Source: Gemmatimonadota bacterium (lineage in GTDB: Bacteria; Gemmatimonadota; Gemmatimonadetes; Longimicrobiales; Gaopeijiaceae). From it: a DNA stretch of 64,000 nt. A model generated the notes under the pieces. It saw only the letters and a list, made by a program, of their open reading frames with translations, was not told where the DNA came from and did not search any database. Below are positions 7,505 to 14,757 of the stretch, in pieces; position 1 is the first letter of the stretch; each line of letters opens with the position of its first letter. The DNA lies in NCBI GenBank assembly GCA_021295835.1, contig JAGWBP010000007.1, forward strand, positions 39,850-103,849, in the 5' to 3' direction. Made by a program: the position numbers and the translations under genes.

Positions 7505-8113
7505 ATGGCCAGGGCATTCGACACTCGCGCAAGTCGGCCGAGGTGGGGGCCACGGGGAGTCGTCGCGCGGGGCTTCCGCTTCTGGGGCGCATGGGGTCTG
7601 GCGATCTGCTGTCTCTGGCTGTCCAGGCCGAGCGGCACGTCGCTTATCGCCGGAGGCTCGCTGATCGCGATCGGCCTCCTGATCCGCGCCTGGGCCGCCT
7701 CGCTCCTCTGGAAGGACCGCGAGCTGGCGGTGGCGGGACCCTACGCGCATACCCGCAACCCGCTCTACCTAGGTAGTCTGCTGATGGGTCTTGGCGGTGC
7801 GGTGGCCGCAGCAAGTCTGTGGCTCGGCGTCGCCTTCGTAGTCTTCTTCGCCTGGAGCTACGCACCTGCCATCGAGCGCGAGTCGGCCGAGCTGACGGGG
7901 CTCTTCGGAGAGAGCTACCGGAGCTACAGGGCGAGCGTGCCCGCCCTGCTCCCCAGGGTGACTCCGTACCGTCGGAGCGGGGATCTTTCTGGTCGGACCA
8001 CCAGCGGCCCTCCCCGGATCTCGCCCGCCCTCTACATGCGGAACCGCGAGTGGGAGGCGGCGCTGGGGGCGGTGGCGGCGATGGCGGTGCTCGCCGTCAA
8101 GGCCGGCGGCTGA
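7505..8113 (+). CDS. Isoprenylcysteine carboxyl methyltransferase (ICMT)-like membrane protein
   Basis: A 202-residue polytopic protein. Helices near residues 30-65 are followed by GPYAHTRNPLYLGS, the SAM-binding signature shared by ICMT, phospholipid N-methyltransferase and NnrU-like proteins. E-x-x-x-L-x-G-L-FGESYRSYRASVP then completes the conserved C-terminal half. Such bacterial enzymes methylate unknown lipids or polyprenyl groups at the inner membrane. The gene lies 14 bases after the GT2-DUF3108 gene on the same strand, so it likely ends the envelope operon. The substrate cannot be read from the sequence. Confidence 0.7.
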   Translation: MARAFDTRASRPRWGPRGVVARGFRFWGAWGLAICCLWLSRPSGTSLIAGGSLIAIGLLIRAWAASLLWKDRELAVAGPYAHTRNPLYLGSLLMGLGGAVAAASLWLGVAFVVFFAWSYAPAIERESAELTGLFGESYRSYRASVPALLPRVTPYRRSGDLSGRTTSGPPRISPALYMRNREWEAALGAVAAMAVLAVKAGG

Positions 8114-8195
8114 TTTTCGGTCAGTTGCTCAGACTCTGGACAGATAACTGGCAGAATCTGTCACACCATCTGCGTCACCCTCCTCTGGAGAGGGA

Positions 8196-8612
8196 TCACC
8201 GCGAGTCTCCGTTCCCGTCCTCGATCTCGACCAGATGCAGACTCGGCCCCGCTAGGGTTCGCCCCTTTACCGTGACGTCCAGCGCGTAGCGCCCCGGCAT
8301 CGGGAAGACCACATCCTCGATCGGCATCACTAGCTGGGTCCTGGCAGGGGGCCGGTCGGCGGGGGCCGGGGTGACCTCGGACTGCCCCTCGAGGGTGAGT
8401 GTCGGTCGACCCTCTGGATCGCGCACATCCACGCGGAAGTTGTGCCGCCCGTGGTCGTCGCGGTCCCACTCCAACACGAGGACGAGGGTCATCGCGTCCT
8501 GGCGGGCCGGAAAGCCGTGCGCGTAGAGGTCGTGAAAGACGCCCCGCAGGTCGAGCTTCCCGTCGGGCGCGGTGGTGACTCGGTCGCAGAGCGCGGCTGT
8601 GAGGATCCTCAT
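8196..8612 (-). CDS. DUF6941-like protein of unknown function
   Basis: This 138-residue protein begins MRILTAALCDRVTT followed by GKLDLRGVF, a pattern seen in a family of small uncharacterised proteins (DUF6941) that start with an 'LLCD...GKL...G(I/V)F' strand-turn-strand. The rest alternates hydrophobic and polar residues, as in a single beta-sandwich. There is no signal peptide or membrane helix, so it is probably cytoplasmic. It points toward the ICMT-like gene (convergent) and has no functional neighbours. Family assignment is from memory of the N-terminal pattern only. Confidence 0.6.
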   Translation of the reverse strand: MRILTAALCDRVTTAPDGKLDLRGVFHDLYAHGFPARQDAMTLVLVLEWDRDDHGRHNFRVDVRDPEGRPTLTLEGQSEVTPAPADRPPARTQLVMPIEDVVFPMPGRYALDVTVKGRTLAGPSLHLVEIEDGNGDSR

Positions 8613-8993
8613 GGGTTACGATACGCGTTCGATCCCACGCAGACCAATGGAGGAGAGGGAGCGCGACCACACAGGTGAGTGAAGCCATGCTGCAGGCACC
8701 ATCTCCGCTCGGCACCCCACGCCACAACCTCGGGGCACCGCATGGGGCCTCGGGGCAGTCTCGCCTCCTCCCACCTGCACCACATCGGCCCGGCAGGTAC
8801 ATTGGTGTCAGCGGAGCGGAGGTGCGCGGAGGACGGCGGGCCGTTCGTAGTCTCGCGAGGGGCCGGGGACGTCCGTGTGTGCGCCCCACGATGAAAGCTC
8901 GAAATTGACGAGAGGCGTGAAGAGGCTCAGGGTGCAGGAGGAGACCATCGTGCTGGTGCGGATCGAGGAGTTGCCTAGACTGGCGCGCCCGGC
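8613..8993. other. Intergenic region between divergent DUF6941 and fabV genes
   Basis: About 380 bases without a convincing ORF, expected to hold the promoters of both flanking genes. CTCGGGGCA occurs twice about 25 bases apart (near 8731 and 8750). TTGCCTAGACT near 8971 is the most promoter-like string ahead of fabV, but no clear -10 box follows. Confidence 0.35.
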
Positions 8994-10190
8994 GTGATCA
9001 TCCGTCCCCGCGTACGCGGCTTCGTCTGCACGACCACCCACCCCGTGGGGTGCGCCCGCAACGTCGAATCGCAGATCGAGCAGGCGCGCCGACGCCCTAT
9101 CGCGCGTGCGCCTAGCTCCGTGCTCGTGCTGGGCTCTTCGGCAAGCTACGGACTGGCGTCGAGGATAGCGCTGGCGTTCGGCGGAGGGGCCGCAACCTTC
9201 GGCGTCTTCTACGATCGCCCCCCCTCGGCGCGTCGTCCCGGCACGGCCGGCTGGTACAACACCGCCGCCTTCGAGGCGGCTGCAGCGAGGGCCGGACTCG
9301 TCTCCGCGTGCTACAACGGCGACGCCTTCTCGCACGAGGCCAAGGAGGTGGTGGTAGCCGCCCTGAAGCGCGACTTCCCCCCCGTCGACTGCGTCGTGAA
9401 CTCGCTGGCGGCCCCCAGACGGGTGCACCCCGACACCGGAGAGCGCTTCGCCTCGGTGCTCAGGCCGATCGGGGCCTCCTACCGCACCAAGACGCTGGAC
9501 ACCGCCAGGGGAGAGGTCGCCGAGATCGAGCTCTCGCCCGCCACTGCCGAAGAGGTGGAGGCCACCGTTGCGGTGATGGGCGGCGAGGATTGGCGTCTCT
9601 GGATGAGGGCACTCGGCGACGGGGGCGTCCTGGCGCCGGGTTGCCGCACATTCGCGTACAGCTACATCGGCCCCGAGCTCACCTGGCCGATCTACCGCGA
9701 CGGATCGATCGGGCGCGCCAAGGCGGATCTGCACCGCACGGCGAGGGAGCTGAACCGGGAGCTCGCCGAGACCGGGGGAGGTGCCCACATAGCGGTGCTG
9801 AAGGCGATCGTGACGCAGGCGAGCGCCGCGATCCCGGTGGTTCCGCTCTACATCTCGATCCTCTACCGGGTCATGAAGGAGGCCGGAGACCACGAGGGCG
9901 CCATCGAGCAGTCGCTGCGCCTCTACGCCGACAAGGTCTACGGAAGGCGCGGCGTGCAGGCGGACGACGAACGCCTGGTCCGCCTGGACGACCTCGAGAT
10001 GAGGAGCGGGACGCAGGCCGAGGTGCTCCGCATCTGGGAGTCGGTCACGAGCGGCAATCTGCGCTCCGTCACCGACTTCGACGGCTACCGCAAGGCCTTC
10101 CTGCAGCTCTTCGGCTTCGAGGTTCCCGGCGTGGACTACGACGCGGAGGTGGACCCGGTGGTGGAGATCCCTACCCTCGTGGCCGAGTGA
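8994..10190 (+). CDS. fabV: Trans-2-enoyl-ACP/CoA reductase, FabV type
   Basis: This 398-residue NADH-dependent enoyl reductase catalyses the last step of each fatty acid elongation cycle and is insensitive to triclosan in characterised relatives. The N-terminus IIRPRVRGFVCTTTHPVGC matches FabV closely. The cofactor site follows as VLVLGSSASYGLASRIA, then GTAGWYNTAAFE. The active-site Tyr-x8-Lys of the family can be placed in the block YSYIGPELTWPIYRDGSIGRAK. The start is GTG at 8994, chosen because FabV proteins begin MII(K/R)PR. The length matches the family. It is followed after 13 bases by the AlkA-like gene. Confidence 0.93.
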   Translation: MIIRPRVRGFVCTTTHPVGCARNVESQIEQARRRPIARAPSSVLVLGSSASYGLASRIALAFGGGAATFGVFYDRPPSARRPGTAGWYNTAAFEAAAARAGLVSACYNGDAFSHEAKEVVVAALKRDFPPVDCVVNSLAAPRRVHPDTGERFASVLRPIGASYRTKTLDTARGEVAEIELSPATAEEVEATVAVMGGEDWRLWMRALGDGGVLAPGCRTFAYSYIGPELTWPIYRDGSIGRAKADLHRTARELNRELAETGGGAHIAVLKAIVTQASAAIPVVPLYISILYRVMKEAGDHEGAIEQSLRLYADKVYGRRGVQADDERLVRLDDLEMRSGTQAEVLRIWESVTSGNLRSVTDFDGYRKAFLQLFGFEVPGVDYDAEVDPVVEIPTLVAE

Positions 10191-10203
10191 GGCGGACACC
10201 GCC

Positions 10204-10833
10204 TTGCCGCGAGCTGTAGTCCCCACGGCCGGGCAGCTCGAGGAGCTCGCCTCCCGTGACCCGGTTCTCGGAGACGCGATGCGGCGAGTGGCACCCTTTC
10301 CGGGCTTTCCTCGGGGCCCCCTCGCGCGGGGCTCCCACTTCCAGGCGATCGCGCGCTCGATCGTCTATCAGCAACTGGCCGGGAGCGCTGCCAAGGCGAT
10401 CTTCGAGCGGGTCTGTGCGCTCACCCCCGGTCCCGCCTTCCCCAGAGCGCAGGAGTGCCTGGCGCTGCCCGAGGAGCGTCTTCGCAGCGCCGGGCTGTCG
10501 ACCGCCAAGGCTCGGAGCATCAGGGAGCTGGCGGCGGCGTGCGACTCGGGATCGGTGCAGCTCCGCTCCGTCTCTCGCCGCTCGGACCCGGAAATCGTAC
10601 AGATGCTCACCACCGTGTGGGGGATCGGCGAGTGGACGGCACAGATGTTCCTCATCTTCCGCCTCGGCCGGCTCGACATCATGCCGACGAGCGACCTGGG
10701 CATCCGCGAGGGCGTCAGACGCCTGGATGGGCTCGAGGAACGGCCCTCCGCGAAGGAGGTCGGACGAAGGGCCGAGCTCTGGCAGCCGCTCCGCTCGGTG
10801 GCGGCGTGGATCCTCTACCGGCTGTGTGATTGA
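10204..10833 (+). CDS. DNA-3-methyladenine glycosylase II (AlkA-like, HhH-GPD)
   Basis: A 209-residue base-excision repair glycosylase. SIVYQQLAGSAAKAIFERV opens the HhH-GPD fold, the helix-hairpin-helix is TTVWGIGEWTAQMFLIF, and the catalytic Asp lies in MPTSDLGIREGV (about residue 162). It lacks the N-terminal domain of E. coli AlkA, as in the shorter bacterial type. TTG at 10204 is the likely start; it follows FabV by 13 bases, so the two are probably co-transcribed although functionally unrelated. Substrate is inferred to be alkylated purines. Confidence 0.85.
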   Translation: MPRAVVPTAGQLEELASRDPVLGDAMRRVAPFPGFPRGPLARGSHFQAIARSIVYQQLAGSAAKAIFERVCALTPGPAFPRAQECLALPEERLRSAGLSTAKARSIRELAAACDSGSVQLRSVSRRSDPEIVQMLTTVWGIGEWTAQMFLIFRLGRLDIMPTSDLGIREGVRRLDGLEERPSAKEVGRRAELWQPLRSVAAWILYRLCD

Positions 10834-10851
10834 CAGATGGCAGGTACGGAC

Positions 10852-10896
10852 ATTGTAAATCATGGATTGCATATTGTAAAGCAAACATTACAATGT
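10852..10896. repeat. AT-rich island with TGTAA dyad
   Basis: A stretch of about 45 bases, strikingly AT-rich against its surroundings. It holds TGTAAATCATGG (10854-10865) and a perfect inverted repeat ATTGTAA-N8-TTACAAT (10873-10894). It lies between the AlkA-like stop and repeat copy 10898-10971, upstream of the aminotransferase gene. It could be an operator or the edge of a repeat element; related islands occur near 21.97, 41.74 and 54.85 kb. Confidence 0.6.
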
Positions 10897-10897
10897 G

Positions 10898-10971
10898 GGG
10901 AGGCGACCGAAGCGGTCCAGGGGGGATGCAGCGCCGCTCCTGCCGTGGGAGGCTTGTTCACAGGCTGCCAG
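10898..10971 (+). repeat. Mosaic intergenic repeat (GAAGCGGTCCAG type)
   Basis: GAGGCGACCGAAGCGGTCCA is followed by GATGCAGCGCCGCTCCTGCC, GTGGGAGGCTTG and TTCACAGGCTGCCAG. The nearest match is 45735-45807 on the same strand; gaps are few and most positions agree. The repeat ends nine bases before the aminotransferase start codon. Confidence 0.7.
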
Positions 10972-10979
10972 GAAAGGGA

Positions 10980-12143
10980 GTGAGCGCGCCCGCCCCGGGG
11001 AGGGCACCGACGAGGGTGCCGATGATCGACCTTGAGGCCCAGTACAGGTCGATACGATCCGAGATCGAGGCCGCCGTCGCGCCCGTCGTCGCCTCGCAGC
11101 GCTTCGTCCTGGGGCCCGTGGTCGAGGAGTGCGAGGCGGCGGTCGCCGCGTACGCGGGCCGCCGCTTCGGGATCGGCGTCTCTTCGGGGACCGACGCACT
11201 GCTCGTGGCACTCATGGCCGAGGGGATCGGAGCTGGCGACGAGGTCATCACGACATGCTTCTCCTTCTTCGCGACTGCGGGTGCAATGGTCCGCCTCGGT
11301 GCCACGCCCGTATTCGCCGACATCGACGCCAAGACGTTCAACATCGACGCGCACGCTGTCGAGCGGCTGGTCACCAAGAGGACTCGCGCCATCGTTCCGG
11401 TTCACCTCTACGGGCAGATGGCCGATATGCGCGCAATCCTGGAGACGGCTCGCCGACACGACCTGGTCGTCGTCGAGGATGCCGCGCAGGCGCTCGGGGG
11501 ATCGCGCGACGGCGCACGCGCCGGATCGGTCGGGCACTATGGCTGCTTTTCCTTCTATCCGACGAAGAACCTCGGAGGGTTCGGCGACGGCGGCATGGTC
11601 GTCACCGGCAACCATGATCGCGCGAGTAGGGTCAGGGAGCTCAGGGCGCACGGCGAGGGGGCGGGCTACATCCACAGGGTGGTGGGGGGGAACTTCCGCC
11701 TCGACGCCCTGCAAGCTGCTGTCGTCAACGCCAAGCTGCCGCACCTGGACGACTGGAACCGAGCCCGCCGACGCAACGCCAGCCTGTACAACGAGCTCCT
11801 GGGAGACTTCGCCACCAGGCACCCCGATCTCCTCGAGCTCCCGGCCAACCGAGCCGAGCGGCACACCTTCCACCAGTACGTGGCGAAGATCGCCCGTCGC
11901 GACGAGGTGCGAGCCGAACTGGCCCAAGCCGGAGTCGAAACGGGGGTCTACTACCCGCTGCCGCTCCACCTGCAGGAGTGCTTTCGGAGTTTGGGGCACA
12001 ACAAGGGCGACTTCCCGGCGGCCGAGCGTGCAGCCGAGTGCGTTCTCGCACTCCCCGTCCACTCCGAGCTGGGCCAGGAGCAGGTCGTCCATGTGGCCGA
12101 CACCCTCCTCGGCGTACTGTCGCGACAATCCCGCACCCGGTAG
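10980..12143 (+). CDS. DegT/DnrJ/EryC1-family PLP aminotransferase (nucleotide-sugar type)
   Basis: A 387-residue PLP enzyme of the sugar-aminotransferase family (WbpE/WecE/DesV type), which converts a 3- or 4-keto nucleotide sugar to the amino sugar for surface glycans. VPMIDLEAQYRSI, FVLGPVVEECE, SSGTDALLVAL, VEDAAQALGG and the PLP lysine in YPTKNLGGFGDGG (about residue 195) are all visible. FRLDALQAAVVNAKLPHLDD is the substrate-side block. GTG at 10980 is preceded by AGGAAAGG; an ATG at 11021 is an alternative. No dedicated sugar pathway genes adjoin it; the only other nucleotide-sugar enzyme is the epimerase at 46804. Confidence 0.86.
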   Translation: MSAPAPGRAPTRVPMIDLEAQYRSIRSEIEAAVAPVVASQRFVLGPVVEECEAAVAAYAGRRFGIGVSSGTDALLVALMAEGIGAGDEVITTCFSFFATAGAMVRLGATPVFADIDAKTFNIDAHAVERLVTKRTRAIVPVHLYGQMADMRAILETARRHDLVVVEDAAQALGGSRDGARAGSVGHYGCFSFYPTKNLGGFGDGGMVVTGNHDRASRVRELRAHGEGAGYIHRVVGGNFRLDALQAAVVNAKLPHLDDWNRARRRNASLYNELLGDFATRHPDLLELPANRAERHTFHQYVAKIARRDEVRAELAQAGVETGVYYPLPLHLQECFRSLGHNKGDFPAAERAAECVLALPVHSELGQEQVVHVADTLLGVLSRQSRTR

Positions 12144-12181
12144 TTTGGCCGTCGCCGGGTGCCACCAACGGAGGGCTACGA

Positions 12182-12571
12182 GTGAAGAGCAAGCGAGGAA
12201 AGGAGCTGATCGTCGTGGGCGACCGTGTCCTGATCGAACCCGAGGAGGGCGAGGAGCGCACCTCGGTCGGGCTGTACCTCCCGGCATCCGCCGTGGAGAA
12301 GCAGTCTGTTCAGGGCGGCAGGGTCCTGGCCACCGGGCCCGGAACCCCGATCGGAGCTCCTACCGAGCTCGACGAAGAGCCTTGGAAGATCGGATCGGGC
12401 GAGGCGCGCTACCTACCGGTTCAGGCGCGCGTCGGGGACTTTGCGATCTTCTTCCGCAAGGCCGCCGTGGAGATCGCCTTCGAGGAGATCGAGTACCTGG
12501 TCGTGCCGCAGGCGGCGATTCTGGCACTGGTCAGAGGGGAGGAGGCAGGGCCGGTCGAGACGAGCTTCTGA
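12182..12571 (+). CDS. GroES-like co-chaperonin (Cpn10 family)
   Basis: This 129-residue protein has the Cpn10 fold signature: VVGDRVLIEPEEGEERTSVG, LYLPASAVEKQ, GRVLATGPG, and a late VGDFAIFFRKAAVEIAFEE. Two regions are longer than in canonical 95-residue GroES, notably an insertion after GRVLATGPG with PTELDEEPWKIGSGEARYLP. No GroEL gene lies beside it, so it may be an additional or diverged copy rather than the housekeeping one. GTG at 12182 follows GGAGGG by about seven bases. It would act with a chaperonin ring in the cytoplasm if its mobile loop is functional, which cannot be judged here. Confidence 0.78.
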   Translation: MKSKRGKELIVVGDRVLIEPEEGEERTSVGLYLPASAVEKQSVQGGRVLATGPGTPIGAPTELDEEPWKIGSGEARYLPVQARVGDFAIFFRKAAVEIAFEEIEYLVVPQAAILALVRGEEAGPVETSF

Positions 12572-12589
12572 CCGGGAAGGCGGCAGCTC

Positions 12590-12692
12590 CGCTAGCAGCC
12601 CGGGGGTTTACAATTCCCGTACCCGTGGCTTAGCTCTGCGTTCCTCCTCGGGCCGGTAGCGCTGCTACCAGCCCCTGCGGTCCGCAGATGTG
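12590..12692 (-). repeat. Mosaic intergenic repeat (GTTTACA ... GGTAGC hairpin type)
   Basis: GCTAGCAGCCC (from 12592) leads to GTTTACA (12606-12612), CCCGTACCCGTGGCTTAGCT, CTGCGTTCCTCCTCGGGCC, a perfect hairpin GGTAGC-gct-GCTACC (12655-12669) and CTGCGGTCCGCAG, itself palindromic. The last 80 bases are nearly identical to 17383-17460 and are the inverse of parts of copies 1 and 2. The rest of the space up to the tRNA (12693-12818) shows nothing recognisable. Confidence 0.75.
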
Positions 12693-12818
12693 CACTGTGC
12701 GGAGTCCCCGAGCCCGGTGTCGCCTTCCCGACGGAGGAGCATCTGCATGCTGCGGTACGGGCTACAGGGGCCGCTCGGTCTTTGCGGCCCGCCCCCGAGG
12801 ATTTAGCTTGGTTGGCTG

Positions 12819-12892
12819 CGGGACGTGGCGCAGTCCGGTAGCGCACCTGAATGGGGTTCAGGGGGTCGCCGGTTCGAATCCGGCCGTCCCGA
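12819..12892 (+). tRNA. tRNA-Pro(GGG)
   Basis: A 74-base cloverleaf: acceptor stem CGGGACG/CGTCCCG with discriminator A, a D arm containing GGCGCAGTCCGGTAGCGC, anticodon stem CCTGA/TCAGG around loop ATGGGGT (anticodon GGG, reading CCC and CCU), and T arm GCCGG-TTCGAAT-CCGGC. CCA is not encoded. The metalloprotease gene on the other strand ends 20 bases downstream. Confidence 0.95.
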
Positions 12893-12912
12893 CTGCGGAG
12901 CGGAAAGTCCGG

Positions 12913-14757
12913 CTAACGCGGCAACCCTTCGCTGAAGGTTACGGCGATGTCTCCCCGGACGGGGACGATGTCGCCTTTGCTCCAGTCTCGGAGCACGGCC
13001 CGCAGCCCGCCGGTGGCGCGGTCGGTCACGAGTGCCATTGGGGGGGCGCCGGAGGGCTCCAGCTGTGCGCTCCCAGCCGGACCGGAGAGCTCCACCCGGG
13101 CGAGCGCGCCGTCCACGGCCGCGTCGAACGGAACCGCGAAGAGGAACATACCGCCGCCGAACTCCGTCGGGCGCGGCGAGAAGCTCAGCGCGAAGAGGCT
13201 CTGCCCTCCTTCCCCGAACCCCTCCAGCCGGTAGGGACCCGGCGCGGCGGGCATCGTGGGGGGCAGATTCGTCACAAACGCCGGGTCCAGGACGACGCCC
13301 TCGTCCCCGACTCTGCCCCAGAGCAGGAGCGTGGTGCCGTGGGCGCGGCCGAACGTGCCGTCGCTAGCTGCCGCAGGAGCAACGAGCGCTTCCTCAACGT
13401 GCTCGCGAAAGTCGATCGCTCGCGCGAAGTGGTAGTCGCTGACCCACCTCGGAGCGCAGTACCCCATCACGTCACGGTGGAGCAGCGGGTGAACGAGCCG
13501 ACGCGTGGTCGGGTTGTACCCCCAGGCCCCGGTCACTCCGTTCTCGTAGGGGTAGTCCTCGTCGGCATCGCCCGTGCCTCCGCACGGCGCATGCTGAAGG
13601 GCCATGTTGTGCCCCAGCTCGTGAGTGAGCGTCTCGGTATCGGCGGTCCCGACAGAGGCGGGGAAGCCGATAATGCCGAGTCCGCGCCAGCGGCGCGATG
13701 GGTCCGGCGCCACGGCGCCGTAGTAGTAGCCCCGCGAACCCTCCCTAGTTCGCAGAAACGCGATCTCGGCCAGGAGCTGCCCCCAACCTTCGGCTGTCTC
13801 AAGGTCGGCCGTAGTGACAATCCCGTCGTGAGGAAGGAGAGTGATCTCCGCTATCGGCAACACCGCGCGAGGCAGGCGCAGCTCCTCGCCGTCGGCGGTC
13901 AGCCCCGCCGCCCAGGCGCGGACATCCATCTCGGGAGCGGAATCCGACGCGATCTCCACAGGCACCACCGTCAGCTCGAATGGACCGAGCTGGCGCACGT
14001 CGAGCGGCATCCTCCCCTCTGCGGGCACCCTCAACTGACTGCCGGGAGCGTGTGGCACGGCTCCTTCGCGGTCGATCTCGACGACGAACTCCACCCCTGG
14101 ACGGAGAGCCCCGCCCGGAATCGGGACGTTGAAGGACATGTCGAGCCGACCCTCGTCGACTTCGGTCGGAAAAAACTCCGACTGGAGCGCGACGTCGGCC
14201 CAGTGCACCAGCTCGTCGCCCAGGTAGAAGGAGGCGGTGGCGCGGGGCCGGTAGAAGCTCGGCAGGTCGCCCGTGGCAAAGATCCTCATTAGGGCCGCGC
14301 GGCCGGCGATCAGCGGCACATCTCCGTCGATGCTCTGCACGGCCTGCGTCACGGTCACCGCTGGCACGGAGAGTACGAGCCTCTCTGGGTTCACGCGCAA
14401 CCGCGTGCGGGCCACAAGACCCGCCAAGGTCGCCCTGACCTCGGTGTCGACGTGCACCCCCGCCTCCACCCGGCCGTCGTCCCATAGGTAGACGGCGGCG
14501 GGATCGGGCGTCCTCCACTTCGGGGTGGCCCAAGCGGGGACTCCCGAGAAGGGGACGCCGTGCTGATCGAGCACGTGGATCTTGAAGCGCGCGGTGTCTC
14601 CAACCCTCAGGATCGTGTCGTCAGGATGGATGATCAGCTCCGAAGGCACTCGGGCGGCCTCTAGGGCAAAGTCGCCGCATCCCGCCAGCGTGAGAGCCGA
14701 TGTTCCGAGGAGGCAGCGGACTACCCGACCCAGCCTCTGCGGCCTCCGTACCCTCAG
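12913..14757 (-). CDS. Metzincin-type metalloprotease lipoprotein, downstream paralogue
   Basis: The zinc site is HELGHNMALQH (HExxHxxxxxH) followed by a Met-turn-like DVMGYC and then PRWVSDYHF. The N-terminal half has Ig-like beta stretches (VGDTARFKIHVLDQHGVPFS) and a conserved SVPAVTVTQAVQSIDGDVPL block before the catalytic domain. The first GTG/ATG in frame is GTG at 14649, but translation upstream gives CLLGTSALTLAGC, a good lipobox, so the real start must lie earlier. The only candidate is CTG, e.g. at 14757, which overlaps the TGA of the upstream paralogue (CTGA). The mature protein is then an outer-envelope lipoprotein of about 580 residues. Substrate unknown; the family is probably close to M66-like secreted peptidases. 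Confidence 0.8.
   Translation of the reverse strand: MRVRRPQRLGRVVRCLLGTSALTLAGCGDFALEAARVPSELIIHPDDTILRVGDTARFKIHVLDQHGVPFSGVPAWATPKWRTPDPAAVYLWDDGRVEAGVHVDTEVRATLAGLVARTRLRVNPERLVLSVPAVTVTQAVQSIDGDVPLIAGRAALMRIFATGDLPSFYRPRATASFYLGDELVHWADVALQSEFFPTEVDEGRLDMSFNVPIPGGALRPGVEFVVEIDREGAVPHAPGSQLRVPAEGRMPLDVRQLGPFELTVVPVEIASDSAPEMDVRAWAAGLTADGEELRLPRAVLPIAEITLLPHDGIVTTADLETAEGWGQLLAEIAFLRTREGSRGYYYGAVAPDPSRRWRGLGIIGFPASVGTADTETLTHELGHNMALQHAPCGGTGDADEDYPYENGVTGAWGYNPTTRRLVHPLLHRDVMGYCAPRWVSDYHFARAIDFREHVEEALVAPAAASDGTFGRAHGTTLLLWGRVGDEGVVLDPAFVTNLPPTMPAAPGPYRLEGFGEGGQSLFALSFSPRPTEFGGGMFLFAVPFDAAVDGALARVELSGPAGSAQLEPSGAPPMALVTDRATGGLRAVLRDWSKGDIVPVRGDIAVTFSEGLPR

Noticed and set aside
8613..8993. 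A 70-78 residue plus-strand frame in the DUF6941-fabV space
   Set aside because: It has no ribosome binding site, family similarity or plausible composition, so it was left as intergenic.
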